A DNA stretch of 64,000 nt. Source: Actinomyces sp. Marseille-P3109 (GTDB lineage: Bacteria > Actinomycetota > Actinomycetes > Actinomycetales > Actinomycetaceae). The stretch is taken from NCBI RefSeq assembly GCF_900323545.1, contig NZ_OOHN01000008.1, forward strand, positions 2,854,019-2,918,018, read 5' to 3'. This document shows positions 27,927-38,261 of this stretch, one piece after another; the first letter of the stretch is position 1; every line of letters starts with the position of its first letter. Made by a program: the position numbers and the translations under genes. The notes below the pieces were generated by a model that had not been told where the DNA came from, did no database searches, and was given only the letters and a program-made list of their open reading frames with translations.

Positions 27927-29525
27927 TCACCAGGCCGGCGCGGGCGGCAGCTCGATGTGGACGGTGGCGCCGCCCCCGGGGGTCTGGAGCATCTGGACCG
28001 TGCCCCGGTGGGCGGCCACGATTCCCAGCACGATCGCCAGTCCCAGACCCGATCCGCCGGTCTCCCGGTTGCGGGAGGTGTCCGAGCGGTAGAAGCGTTG
28101 GAAGACCTTCTCGGCCGCCTCCGGCGGGACGCCGTGGCCGTGGTCGCGGACCTCGACGACGACGACCGGCTGCGCCGTCGGGGTCGCACGCGGGGGCGCC
28201 ATGCCGATGGCGATCTCCACCGGCGTACCGGTGGGCGTGTGTCGCACGACGTTGCCCAGCAGGTTGGTGAGGATCTGGGAGAGGCGGTCGCGGTCGCCGA
28301 TGACCTGGATCGACGGCGCCTCCTTGCCGGCGGCCTCGTCGCGGGGGTCCAGGGGAATGAGGCCGCAGTCGCGCTCGGGGGCCAGGACCATCATGTCACT
28401 CAGGGCACCGGCCGCCAGCTCGGTGAGGTTGACCGGCTCCATCGACATCTCCCGGCCCTCGTCGATCCGGGCCAGCTGGAGGAGGTCGTCGACGAGGCGC
28501 CCCATGCGGTTGGACTCGGTCTCGATGCGCCCCATGACCTCGCCGGTCTTGTTGGCGGGCACCCCACCCATCCGATAGAGCTCGCCGTAGCCGCGGATTG
28601 CGGCCAGGGGTGTGCGCAGCTCGTGGGACGCGTCGGAGACGAATCGCGTCATCCGCTCCTGGGCCACGATCTGGACGGCGAAGGCGTTCTCGTTCTGGGC
28701 CAGCATGGTGTTGATCGCCCGCTGCAGCGAGCCGACCTCGGTCGTGCGCGGCTCGGTGACCAGGATGCGGGCCGACAGTTCGCCGCGCGCGATCCGCCCG
28801 GCCACCCCCTCGATCTGACGCAGGGAGCGGAACGAGCGGTGGACCAGGTAGGTGGCGAAGATCGCCCCGACCGAGATGATCGATACATCGGCCAGGGCCA
28901 CCACCAGCCGGGTCCGCTCCACGGTCTCCATGACGTCGCTCAGGGGCAGGGCCAGGGCCACGGCGCCGGTGTACTCGCCTGTGTCCTGGTCTCGGATGAG
29001 CAGGGTGATCATCCGCCACTGGTGGCCGTTCTGGTCGGAGTTGACCGTGGTGATCGGGTAGTCGCCCTTGTCGGCGTGAGCCAGGGCCCGCCGGTAGTCC
29101 AGCCCCTTGATCTGGGGCCGCCCGTACGTGGCGGCGGTGTCCGCCGAGATCCACTCCCCGTTACGGCTGGCGTCGAGGTACTCGGCCTTGACGTAGTAGT
29201 TCGAGGGGAAGGTGGTGCTGGTGGTGCCGCCCTCGCGGATCTGGGCCAGGCCCTGGCTCCCGATGGCCACCGACGTGGTGCGCAGCTGACTGTCGATCTG
29301 CCCCATCATGTGGCTGTAGAGCAGGGACGTCACCACGAAGGAGACGACGATCAGCCCGATGGCGAGCAGACCCGTCGTCATGAGAGTCAAGCGGGTGCGC
29401 AGCGGCATCGCCTGCCAGGGCCGCTGGATCGCGGTGATCGGGTGCCATCGGCCCCGCTTGATCGGGCGGTGCTGCTTGCCGGACGACTTGGCCGGGCGCG
29501 TGCTCCCCCCACGCGCCGCCGTCAT
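27927..29525 (-). CDS. Sensor histidine kinase (HAMP-HisKA-HATPase)
   Basis: 532 residues from the ATG at 29525, which overlaps the regulator's TGA as TGATG. Two TM segments (about 45-68 and 200-225) bracket an extracytoplasmic sensor of about 130 residues. A HAMP linker follows, then the H box FVSDASHELRTPLAAIRGY, N box ILTNLLGNVVRHTP, and G boxes DHGHGVP and GGSGLGLAIV. It autophosphorylates on His and passes phosphate to the adjacent regulator. The layout resembles mycobacterial TrcS/TcrY-type kinases; the stimulus is unknown. Confidence 0.93.
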   Translation of the reverse strand: MTAARGGSTRPAKSSGKQHRPIKRGRWHPITAIQRPWQAMPLRTRLTLMTTGLLAIGLIVVSFVVTSLLYSHMMGQIDSQLRTTSVAIGSQGLAQIREGGTTSTTFPSNYYVKAEYLDASRNGEWISADTAATYGRPQIKGLDYRRALAHADKGDYPITTVNSDQNGHQWRMITLLIRDQDTGEYTGAVALALPLSDVMETVERTRLVVALADVSIISVGAIFATYLVHRSFRSLRQIEGVAGRIARGELSARILVTEPRTTEVGSLQRAINTMLAQNENAFAVQIVAQERMTRFVSDASHELRTPLAAIRGYGELYRMGGVPANKTGEVMGRIETESNRMGRLVDDLLQLARIDEGREMSMEPVNLTELAAGALSDMMVLAPERDCGLIPLDPRDEAAGKEAPSIQVIGDRDRLSQILTNLLGNVVRHTPTGTPVEIAIGMAPPRATPTAQPVVVVEVRDHGHGVPPEAAEKVFQRFYRSDTSRNRETGGSGLGLAIVLGIVAAHRGTVQMLQTPGGGATVHIELPPAPAW

Positions 29526-30262
29526 CACTCGGCCTTGGGCTCGCGCAGCATATAGCCCACTCCACGACGGGTCTGGATGAGCGGGGTGACGGGCTGGCCG
29601 TCAGCGCCCTGGATCTGGTCCACCTTGCGGCGCAGGTAGGAGATGTAGGACTCCACGATCGCGGCGTCGCCGTTCCAGTCGTACTCCCAGACGTGGTCGA
29701 GGATCTGGGCCTTGGAGACGACGCGCCCGGCGTTGAGCATGAGGTAGCGCAGGAGCTTGAACTCGGTGGGGGACAGGTCCACCTCCACCTCGGCGCGGTG
29801 CACCTCGTGGGCATCCTCGTCCAGGACCAGGTCGGCGACGCGAACGACACCGTCGTCCTCGTTCTCAATGGCGTGGGTGCGGCGCAGGATCGCGCGGATA
29901 CGGGCAATGACCTCCTCCAGGCCGAAGGGCTTGGTGACGTAGTCGTCGCCGCCGACGGTCAGGCCCTGGACCTTGTCCGCCATGTCGTCGCGGGCGGTCA
30001 GGAAGAGGATGGGGGTGGTCACGTCGCGCTCGCGCAGGCGCCGGGCCACGGTGAAGCCGTCCATGTCGGGCAGCATGACGTCGAGGACCACCAGGTCGGG
30101 GGACGCTTTCTCCACCGTCTTGAGGGCGCCGTTGCCGTCACCGGCGATCGAGACCTCGAAGCCCGCGAAGCGCAGGGACGAGGCGAGCAGGTCGCGGATG
30201 TTGGGTTCATCGTCGACGACAAGGAGGTGAGCTTCGGTGCGGGACTGCTGGGAACGCTCCAT
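29525..30262 (-). CDS. OmpR/PhoB-family response regulator
   Basis: 245 residues from ATG 30262 (a gaaggg site is about 11 bases upstream; ATG 30274 is an alternative). The receiver has the acidic pair in VVDDEPN, the phospho-acceptor Asp in VVLDVMLPDMDG, Thr in LFLTARDD and Lys in VTKPFG. The C-terminal winged helix shows LSPTEFKLLRYLMLNAGRVVSKAQILDHVW and ESYISYLRRKVD. It is first in a two-gene operon with the kinase and resembles TrcR-type regulators. Target genes cannot be told. Confidence 0.94.
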   Translation of the reverse strand: MERSQQSRTEAHLLVVDDEPNIRDLLASSLRFAGFEVSIAGDGNGALKTVEKASPDLVVLDVMLPDMDGFTVARRLRERDVTTPILFLTARDDMADKVQGLTVGGDDYVTKPFGLEEVIARIRAILRRTHAIENEDDGVVRVADLVLDEDAHEVHRAEVEVDLSPTEFKLLRYLMLNAGRVVSKAQILDHVWEYDWNGDAAIVESYISYLRRKVDQIQGADGQPVTPLIQTRRGVGYMLREPKAE

Positions 30263-30467
30263 GCGCCACACCATCCCTTCAGTTTCTGGTCGTTTCCTGA
30301 ATGAGTTCCGAGTGATTGCTGTTGACAGATCAAGTGGTTGGTGTGACCCGCGGTGCGCGACGGGAGCAGGAACCCTTGGGATTCCCACAAAAACCAGAAG
30401 GCTGTGTGGTGGTTGTCAGACAGGCGCGAACGATGAAATTCGCCGGGCGAGTCGTGTTGTGAGATGA

Positions 30468-30499
30468 GGCGGGGCGACGACGTCGGCCGTCGCCCCGCC
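30468..30499 (-). terminator. Hairpin downstream of the NYN gene
   Basis: Perfect 12-bp stem (30468-30479 with 30488-30499) around 8 bases, just 3' of the minus-strand NYN stop at 30512. Confidence 0.75.
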
Positions 30500-30511
30500 G
30501 ACCGGTCAGAA

Positions 30512-31114
30512 TCAGAGGAAGGCGAGGGGGTCGAAGTCCTCCAGCGGGATGATGCAGACGCGTGGCAGCGGGATGGTGAAGGCCTTGACGTCGCTCTCCA
30601 GATCGTAGACCGTCAGGCCCTCGCCCTCCAGCCCGGCCAGCTGGGCGTTAAGGAACTCGCGGAAGCACAGGATCCCGACCTGGGCGCCGGCCTGCAGGAG
30701 CCGCTCGATGTGGGGGATGTAGTCGCCGTCGTGGCTGCCCAGCAGGATGTGGGCCTCCTGGCCGGACTCGACCCGCTGGGCCAGCGCCTCCAGGGTGCGC
30801 TGGATGCCGACGTCGACGACCTTCTCCTCATTGCTTCCCGATCCGGCCAGCGGGACGGGCCGGTAGTCCATGGCCAGCAGGGCCTGGATGAAGCTCATGG
30901 GCATGTGGCCGCTGGTGGCGTTGAGGAAGAACAGGGCCCGGGCCTCGTCCCCCTCACCCTCCTCGGCGTTGGCGGAAGACAGCTCATCACAGTATGCGAG
31001 GACCCGGTCCCAGCGGGGCCGCTCCTCAGGTTCGGGGCGCCGCCCCAGCACGCTCATGCCGAGAGTGGCGTCAATGTTCTCGCCATCGACGAGAAGATAA
31101 GTCGGTACGCTCAT
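30512..31114 (-). CDS. NYN-domain (LabA/DUF88-like) protein
   Basis: 200 residues from ATG 31114 (31123 is also possible). TYLLVDGENIDATLG carries the first catalytic Asp of the PIN-like NYN fold; EEKVVDVGIQRTLEAL and ILLGSHDGDYIPHIERLLQAG carry the later acidic residues, and VGILCFREFLNAQLA closes the fold. NYN proteins are predicted RNases; activity here is inference. Single gene, downstream of pspA on the same strand, with hairpins on both sides, so probably independent. Confidence 0.82.
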   Translation of the reverse strand: MSVPTYLLVDGENIDATLGMSVLGRRPEPEERPRWDRVLAYCDELSSANAEEGEGDEARALFFLNATSGHMPMSFIQALLAMDYRPVPLAGSGSNEEKVVDVGIQRTLEALAQRVESGQEAHILLGSHDGDYIPHIERLLQAGAQVGILCFREFLNAQLAGLEGEGLTVYDLESDVKAFTIPLPRVCIIPLEDFDPLAFL

Positions 31115-31271
31115 ACGCCCCATGCTACCGGTCCCGGCGTTCAACAGCAGATGGCGACGCCCGGAGAAGTCCCACCGATACCAACCTTTTTCCAGGTTGT
31201 GCGGGAAGTTATCGGGGCGTGACCCGAGGGGCTCGTGGGCCGTGGTCGCTACTCCCGGGGCAAAGCCGCCC

Positions 31272-31296
31272 GGTCCTCGTCGTGGTGACGAGGGCC
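31272..31296 (-). terminator. Hairpin downstream of pspA
   Basis: A 10-bp stem (31272-31281 with 31287-31296, one G-T pair) with a 5-base loop, about 60 bases past the pspA stop on the minus strand. Confidence 0.55.
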
Positions 31297-31358
31297 GAGC
31301 GGCTGATGCGTCTCGATGACGATGTCCTGCCGGCCCCGCCGGATCGGGTCAGGGGCTC

Positions 31359-32207
31359 TCAGTAGGAGGACTTCTCCTCGCCGACCGGCTGCTCCTGGTT
31401 CTTGAGGGCCTCGAAGGCGGCGTTGATGGCGGCGTCGTCGCCATTGGTGATCTGGGCGGGAGCCTGCTGCGGGGCGCCCTGGAGCGCCGGGTTCTGCCCG
31501 GACTTGAGCGCCGCCAGGCGGGCCTCGGCCTCCAGCCCGGCGCCGGAGGCCTCGAGCTCGGCGAACTGGGACTCCAGGGAGGAGCCGGCCAGCTCCATCT
31601 GCCCGGCGGCCTGGGCCTCGACCCGACGCACCTGGTCCTCGTAGCGGGACAGCTCGCTGGTGGGGTCCAGGACGTTGATGGAGCGGATGGCGCCCTGCAC
31701 CTTGACCTGAGCCTCAGCGGTCTTCTGGCGGGCGATGAGCTGGTCGCGCTTGGAGCGCAGCTCGCCGAGCTTGACCTCCATCTGCTGCAGACCGGTCTTG
31801 AGCTGCTCGACGACCTGGCGCTGGGAGGCGATCATCGGCTCGGCGGCCTTGGCCTCGTTCTCCGCCGTGATCTGCTTGGTCAGCGCGATCTTGGCCAGGG
31901 AGTCCCACTTGTCCGCACCGGCCGTGTCGCCGCCGGCGCGCAGCTGATCGGCCTTGCGGGAGGCGGCCAGGGCCTTGTTGCCCCAGTCCCGGGCCTCAGC
32001 GACGTCGGCGTCGTGGTCCTTCTCGGCCAGGCGCAGGTTGCCGATCGTCTGGGCGACGGCGTCGCGGGCCTCGGCGATGGAAGCCGTGTAGTCCCGCACC
32101 AGCTGGTTGAGCATCTTCTCCGGGTCCTCAGCCCGGTCCAGGAGCGCGTTGATGTTGGCGCGGGTGAGCTGGGCGATGCGCCCCAGAATCGACTGCTTCT
32201 CAGCCAT
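31359..32207 (-). CDS. pspA: PspA/IM30-family membrane-stress protein
   Basis: 282 residues with a good aagga site. MAEKQSILGRIAQLTRANINALLDRAEDPEKMLNQL at the N-terminus, then continuous coiled coil to about residue 225, is typical of PspA/IM30 (ESCRT-III-like) proteins that coat stressed membranes. The last 55 residues are a Gln/Ala/Pro-rich tail. Upstream by 199 bases, on the same strand, is a TPM-domain protein, a frequent partner of PspA in actinobacteria. No PspB/PspC-type genes are present. Confidence 0.9.
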   Translation of the reverse strand: MAEKQSILGRIAQLTRANINALLDRAEDPEKMLNQLVRDYTASIAEARDAVAQTIGNLRLAEKDHDADVAEARDWGNKALAASRKADQLRAGGDTAGADKWDSLAKIALTKQITAENEAKAAEPMIASQRQVVEQLKTGLQQMEVKLGELRSKRDQLIARQKTAEAQVKVQGAIRSINVLDPTSELSRYEDQVRRVEAQAAGQMELAGSSLESQFAELEASGAGLEAEARLAALKSGQNPALQGAPQQAPAQITNGDDAAINAAFEALKNQEQPVGEEKSSY

Positions 32208-32406
32208 AGTTGTTCGTCCTTCTGTCGACGTGCGACGTCGGTATGGGCAGGTATGGGCAAGGCGGGTGCCGGATGGTTGCCGGGCGGGCCAGGCGGATCA
32301 GGCGTCATGATCGCAGGTTCGGGCGGCCGGAGTCACGCCGTCGGGGCCCTCATCGCTCAGGGCATGACTGGCTCCTGACCTGGACCGGTCGGCAGGAAGA
32401 CGCGGC

Positions 32407-34611
<2,205 letters not shown>

Positions 34612-34714
34612 AGTCCCCGCAGGGTGCCGGTGTGAGCAAGTCGTTTCGCCTCAGGCGGCACGTGTGAGCCTGTCGCCCGTTACGAGCAACCGAACCACCG
34701 GCAGAATGTCGCCC

Positions 34715-35623
34715 ATGACAGACACGCTCACGATCACCGTCATCGAGCCCGAGGAGCTCGCGCCCGTGGGGCGCCTGGGGGAGTGGCTCTTCGCCGAGGG
34801 GGCCGCGCTGCGCATGGTGCGCCCATGGCAGGGCGAGGCCATCCCGACCCTCGAGGAGGTCGGTGACGGCCTCGTCGTGCTGGGCGGATCCATGAGCGCC
34901 CACGACGAGGCCGACCACCCCTGGCTGGCGGATCTGCGTGAGCTGCTGCGCGGTGTCGTCGCCGACAACCTTCCGACCATCGCCATCTGCCTGGGCGCCC
35001 AGGTGGCCGCCGAGGCCCTGGGTGGCACCACGGCCGTGCCGGCGCTGGGCAATGACGAGGTCGGCGTCGTCGAGCTGACCATCACGCCGGCCGGCGAGAG
35101 CGACCCGGTCTTCGGGCAGGTGGCCGCCGAGGCCGTGCGCGCCGCCCACCGCGCCGGGATCTCCACCTCCGACGGCACCCGCCTACCCGTCATCGTGTCC
35201 CACTACGACGCCGTCACTCACCTGCCCGAGGCTGCCACTCTCCTGGCCTCCTCCGACCGCTCCCCGGTGCATACCTGGCGGGCTGGCCGGCTCCTGGCCT
35301 TCCAGCACCACCCCGAGTCCGACCCGGCGCGCGTCGCCTACTGGCGCACCCGCGACGCCCTGAACGAGCAGGCCGGCACCATGGACGCGGCCTCACTCAA
35401 GGCCGCTCGCGAGGCCCTGGAGGTGGCTGCCGGGAAGAACGCCGCACCGGGCGCCGCCGGAACCCACGGGGCGACCGCTGCGGACCTGCCCGAGGCGGCC
35501 GCGAGCGCCGGGGCCGCCGCCCGTGAGGAGGCAGAGAGGGTGGATCCCGTCATCCAGGCCTTCGGCCGCACCCTGGCGCGGGTCCTCGTGCGCAACGTGC
35601 GCGCCCGCCGCCTGGCGCGTTGA
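34715..35623 (+). CDS. Class I glutamine amidotransferase-like protein
   Basis: 302 residues from ATG 34715 (34706 also possible; ribosome site weak). GDGLVVLGGSM forms the oxyanion strand, C92 in AICLGAQVAAEALGG is the nucleophile, and the His-Glu pair is in LAFQHHPESDP. The family takes ammonia from glutamine or hydrolyses gamma-glutamyl bonds, as in GMP-synthase-like and PuuD-like proteins. No synthase domain is attached, so it is a stand-alone amidotransferase-like hydrolase of unknown substrate. The last 60 residues are Ala-rich. Divergent from the TPM gene. Confidence 0.85.
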   Translation: MTDTLTITVIEPEELAPVGRLGEWLFAEGAALRMVRPWQGEAIPTLEEVGDGLVVLGGSMSAHDEADHPWLADLRELLRGVVADNLPTIAICLGAQVAAEALGGTTAVPALGNDEVGVVELTITPAGESDPVFGQVAAEAVRAAHRAGISTSDGTRLPVIVSHYDAVTHLPEAATLLASSDRSPVHTWRAGRLLAFQHHPESDPARVAYWRTRDALNEQAGTMDAASLKAAREALEVAAGKNAAPGAAGTHGATAADLPEAAASAGAAAREEAERVDPVIQAFGRTLARVLVRNVRARRLAR

Positions 35624-35648
35624 ACCGGCCTGCTCACCGCCGTCGGGC

Positions 35649-35918
35649 TCACCGAGGCCCGGCGGCCTCCGTGCGGGTCCGGCGCCAGCGGGCGAACAGG
35701 ACCAGGAAGGCGGCGACCTGCAGGCCGATCAGCCCCGTGTCGCCGACGATGAGCATGCCCATCCGGAGTGGGGACATGTCGCTGCCCACAAGGTTCATGT
35801 GCATGGGGACGAAGCAGGCGAGGAGCAGGGCGCTCGTACTGATGAGTACGAGGAGCTGCTGACGCAGTGACAAGGGGGACTTGCCCCGGGTGGCGAGTCG
35901 GTGACGTTCATGTGACAT
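35649..35918 (-). CDS. Small two-TM membrane protein
   Basis: 89 residues, starting 3 bases after the XPB helicase stop, with aagg about 9 bases upstream inside the helicase end, so it is probably co-translated. Two hydrophobic segments: LLVLISTSALLLACFVPMHM and LRMGMLIVGDTGLIGLQVAAFLVLF. Basic N- and C-termini. No family recognised. Its tight coupling to a cytosolic helicase is unexpected and may be incidental. Confidence 0.65.
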   Translation of the reverse strand: MSHERHRLATRGKSPLSLRQQLLVLISTSALLLACFVPMHMNLVGSDMSPLRMGMLIVGDTGLIGLQVAAFLVLFARWRRTRTEAAGPR

Positions 35919-35921
35919 GGT

Positions 35922-37604
35922 TCATACCTTCTCGGCGTCGATGATGGCGTACGCGTATCCCTGCTCGGCCAGGAATCGCTGGCGGTGGGCTGCGTACTCC
36001 TGGTCGGCGGTGTCGCGGGCGACGACCGTGTAGAAGTGGGCCTGGCGGCCGTCCTCCTTGGGGCGCACGATCCGGCCGAGCCGCTGGGCCTCCTCCTGGC
36101 GCGAGCCGAAGGAGCCCGAGACCTGGACGGCCACGCTCGCCCCGGGCAGGTCGATGGAGAAGTTCGCGACCTTGGACACCACCAGTGTACGGATATCGCC
36201 GGAGCGGAAGGCGTCGTAGAGGCGCTGACGCTCGCGCACCGTTGTCGAGCCGGTGATGACGGGGGCGCCCAGGTGCTCGGCGATCTCGGTGAGCTGGTCC
36301 ACGTACTGGCCGATGACGAGGGCCGACTCGCCCTCGTGGCGGGCCAGGAGGGCGTCGATGATCGGCAGCTTGCGCGGGGAGGAGGCTGCCAGGCGGTAGC
36401 GCTCCTCGGGCTCGGCGGTCGCATAGGCCATGCGCTCACCGGCGTCGAGGGTCAGGCGCACCTCGGTGCAGATCGCCGGGGCGATCCAGCCCTGGTTCTC
36501 CAGGTCCTTCCAGGGGGCGTCGTAGCGCTTGGGGCCGATGAGGCTGAAGACCTCGTCCTCGCGGCCGTCCTCGCGCACGAGGGTCGCGGTCAGGCCCAGA
36601 CGGCGGCGCGCCTGCAGGTCCGCGGTCATCCGGAAGATCGGGGCGGGCAGGAGGTGGACCTCGTCGTAGACGATGAGCCCCCAGTCGTGGGAGTCCAGCA
36701 GGTCCAGGTGCGGGTAGACGCCCTTCCGGCGGGTGGTCAGGACCTGGTAGGTGGCGATCGTGACGGGGCGGACCTCCTTGCGCGAGCCGGAGTACTCGCC
36801 GATCTCGTCTTCGGTCAGGGTGGTGAAGCGCATGAGTTCCTCCTTCCACTGACGCGCCGAGACCGCGTTGGTGACCAGGATGAGCGTGGTCGTCGAGCTC
36901 CTGGCCATGGAGGCGGCGCCCACGAGGGTCTTGCCGGCCCCGCACGGCAGAACGACGACGCCGGAGCCTCCCGCCCAGAAGCTCTCCACCGCCTCGGTCT
37001 GGTAGGGGCGCAGCTGGAAGGTGCCGGGGGAGTCGGTCAGCGTGATGGGGTGGGCCTCGCCGTCGACGTAACCGGCCAGGTCCTCGGCCGGCCAGCCCAG
37101 CTTGATGAGCACCTGCTTGAGGTGGCCCCGCTCGGAGGGGTGGACGACGACGTCGGCCTCCCCGAGCCGCTGACCCAGCAGGCCCTTGGTGCGCTTGGAG
37201 CGCATGACCTCCTCCAGGACCGGCACGTCGGTGGCGTGCAGGACCAGGCCGTGGGCGGGGTCGGTGATGAGCTGGAGCCGGCCGTAGCGGCTCATCGTCT
37301 CGGCGATCTCGGTGAGCAGGGCGTGCGGCACCGGGAAGCGCGAGTAGGTGATGAGGGTGTGGACGACCGTCTCGGCGTCCAGGCCCGCGGCGCGCGCGTT
37401 CCACAGGGCCAGCGGTGTGATCCGGTAGGTGTGGATGTGCTCGGGGGCGCGCTCCAGCTCGGCGAAGGCGGCGATGGCACGGCGGGCCTCCCCAGCCCGC
37501 GGGCGGGCGACCTCCAGGAGGACGGACTTGTCGGACTGGACGATGAGCGGGCCGTCGGGGGCCGACGACGCCGGGGACGCGGAATCGCTGGGCGTGGCGG
37601 ACAT
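35922..37604 (-). CDS. XPB/Ercc3-family DNA helicase
   Basis: 560 residues from ATG 37604; the upstream extension is not coding-like. An N-terminal Helicase_C_3-like XPB domain (about 20-140) precedes the RecA-like core with LPCGAGKT at 219-226, YDEVHLLPAPIF as the DEVH box, GLTATLVREDG and the C-terminal QEEAQRLGRIVRPK. It is a 3'-5' SF2 helicase like mycobacterial XPB (Rv0861c), linked to DNA repair. Across the intergenic region lies a Helicase_C_3 protein whose homologue also neighbours XPB in mycobacteria, which supports a shared pathway. Confidence 0.92.
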   Translation of the reverse strand: MSATPSDSASPASSAPDGPLIVQSDKSVLLEVARPRAGEARRAIAAFAELERAPEHIHTYRITPLALWNARAAGLDAETVVHTLITYSRFPVPHALLTEIAETMSRYGRLQLITDPAHGLVLHATDVPVLEEVMRSKRTKGLLGQRLGEADVVVHPSERGHLKQVLIKLGWPAEDLAGYVDGEAHPITLTDSPGTFQLRPYQTEAVESFWAGGSGVVVLPCGAGKTLVGAASMARSSTTTLILVTNAVSARQWKEELMRFTTLTEDEIGEYSGSRKEVRPVTIATYQVLTTRRKGVYPHLDLLDSHDWGLIVYDEVHLLPAPIFRMTADLQARRRLGLTATLVREDGREDEVFSLIGPKRYDAPWKDLENQGWIAPAICTEVRLTLDAGERMAYATAEPEERYRLAASSPRKLPIIDALLARHEGESALVIGQYVDQLTEIAEHLGAPVITGSTTVRERQRLYDAFRSGDIRTLVVSKVANFSIDLPGASVAVQVSGSFGSRQEEAQRLGRIVRPKEDGRQAHFYTVVARDTADQEYAAHRQRFLAEQGYAYAIIDAEKV

Positions 37605-37864
37605 GAACGGGAGTATCCCAAGTCGGGGCGTCGGGGCGCCGTGACGGACGAGACGTTCCTCTTCCAGCGGGAGGGGCGATCCGGCCGGCTTCATGCCCGC
37701 GCGCACCTCACGGCCCGGATCCTGAGCTCGCGCAGCGGTGCGTGAGCCGTGGGGTGCGAACGCGAGCCCCGGACGCGGGTCGGGAAGCGCCCTCCCCGTT
37801 GCCTGGGCGGGTCTCCTTCCGCAGGATGAGGAATCCAATCGGGCGGACTGTCTAGGGTGGCTGC

Positions 37865-38164
37865 ATGAACAATGAGCTCAATCAGACTGGAGGCGACCAC
37901 AAGGCGTCCGGCACCGGTCAACGCGGCCGCTGGGCTGCCTGGTCGGAGGTCATCGAGGAGGCATTCAAACCGGCTCAGGGGCCGGCTACGCCGTGGTTCT
38001 GGCCCATGATCTACGGCTCCATGCTGGGGGTCGCGATGGGTGTGGCGGCGCCAGGGCCGTGGTTCTTGTGGCTGCCGGTGGGGTGGTCGATGGGTCTGGC
38101 CCTCGGAACCGCCTTCAAGACGAGTGGGGACTCGGAGTCTTCCGAGGGGACGGAGGGCGAGTAG
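37865..38164 (+). CDS. Small two-TM membrane protein
   Basis: 99 residues. A polar N-terminus (1-40) is followed by two hydrophobic segments, WFWPMIYGSMLGVAMGVAA and WFLWLPVGWSMGLALGTAF, separated by a Gly-Pro turn, and an acidic Ser/Glu tail. The family is not recognised. A tagggtgg sequence precedes the ATG. The following 97 bases contain no gene. Confidence 0.7.
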   Translation: MNNELNQTGGDHKASGTGQRGRWAAWSEVIEEAFKPAQGPATPWFWPMIYGSMLGVAMGVAAPGPWFLWLPVGWSMGLALGTAFKTSGDSESSEGTEGE

Positions 38165-38261
38165 CCGGCACCGGTGGTTGGCACTGGTCCCGCTCGTAGG
38201 CCCGCCTTTGCACCCCGCCCCGCTCTGTCCGTGAGTGGGGCGGGGGCGTATTTTTGTGCGG

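Noticed and set aside
35985..37745. 586-codon plus-strand frame across the XPB helicase
   Set aside because: Shadow of a clear helicase gene; no motifs or ribosome site.
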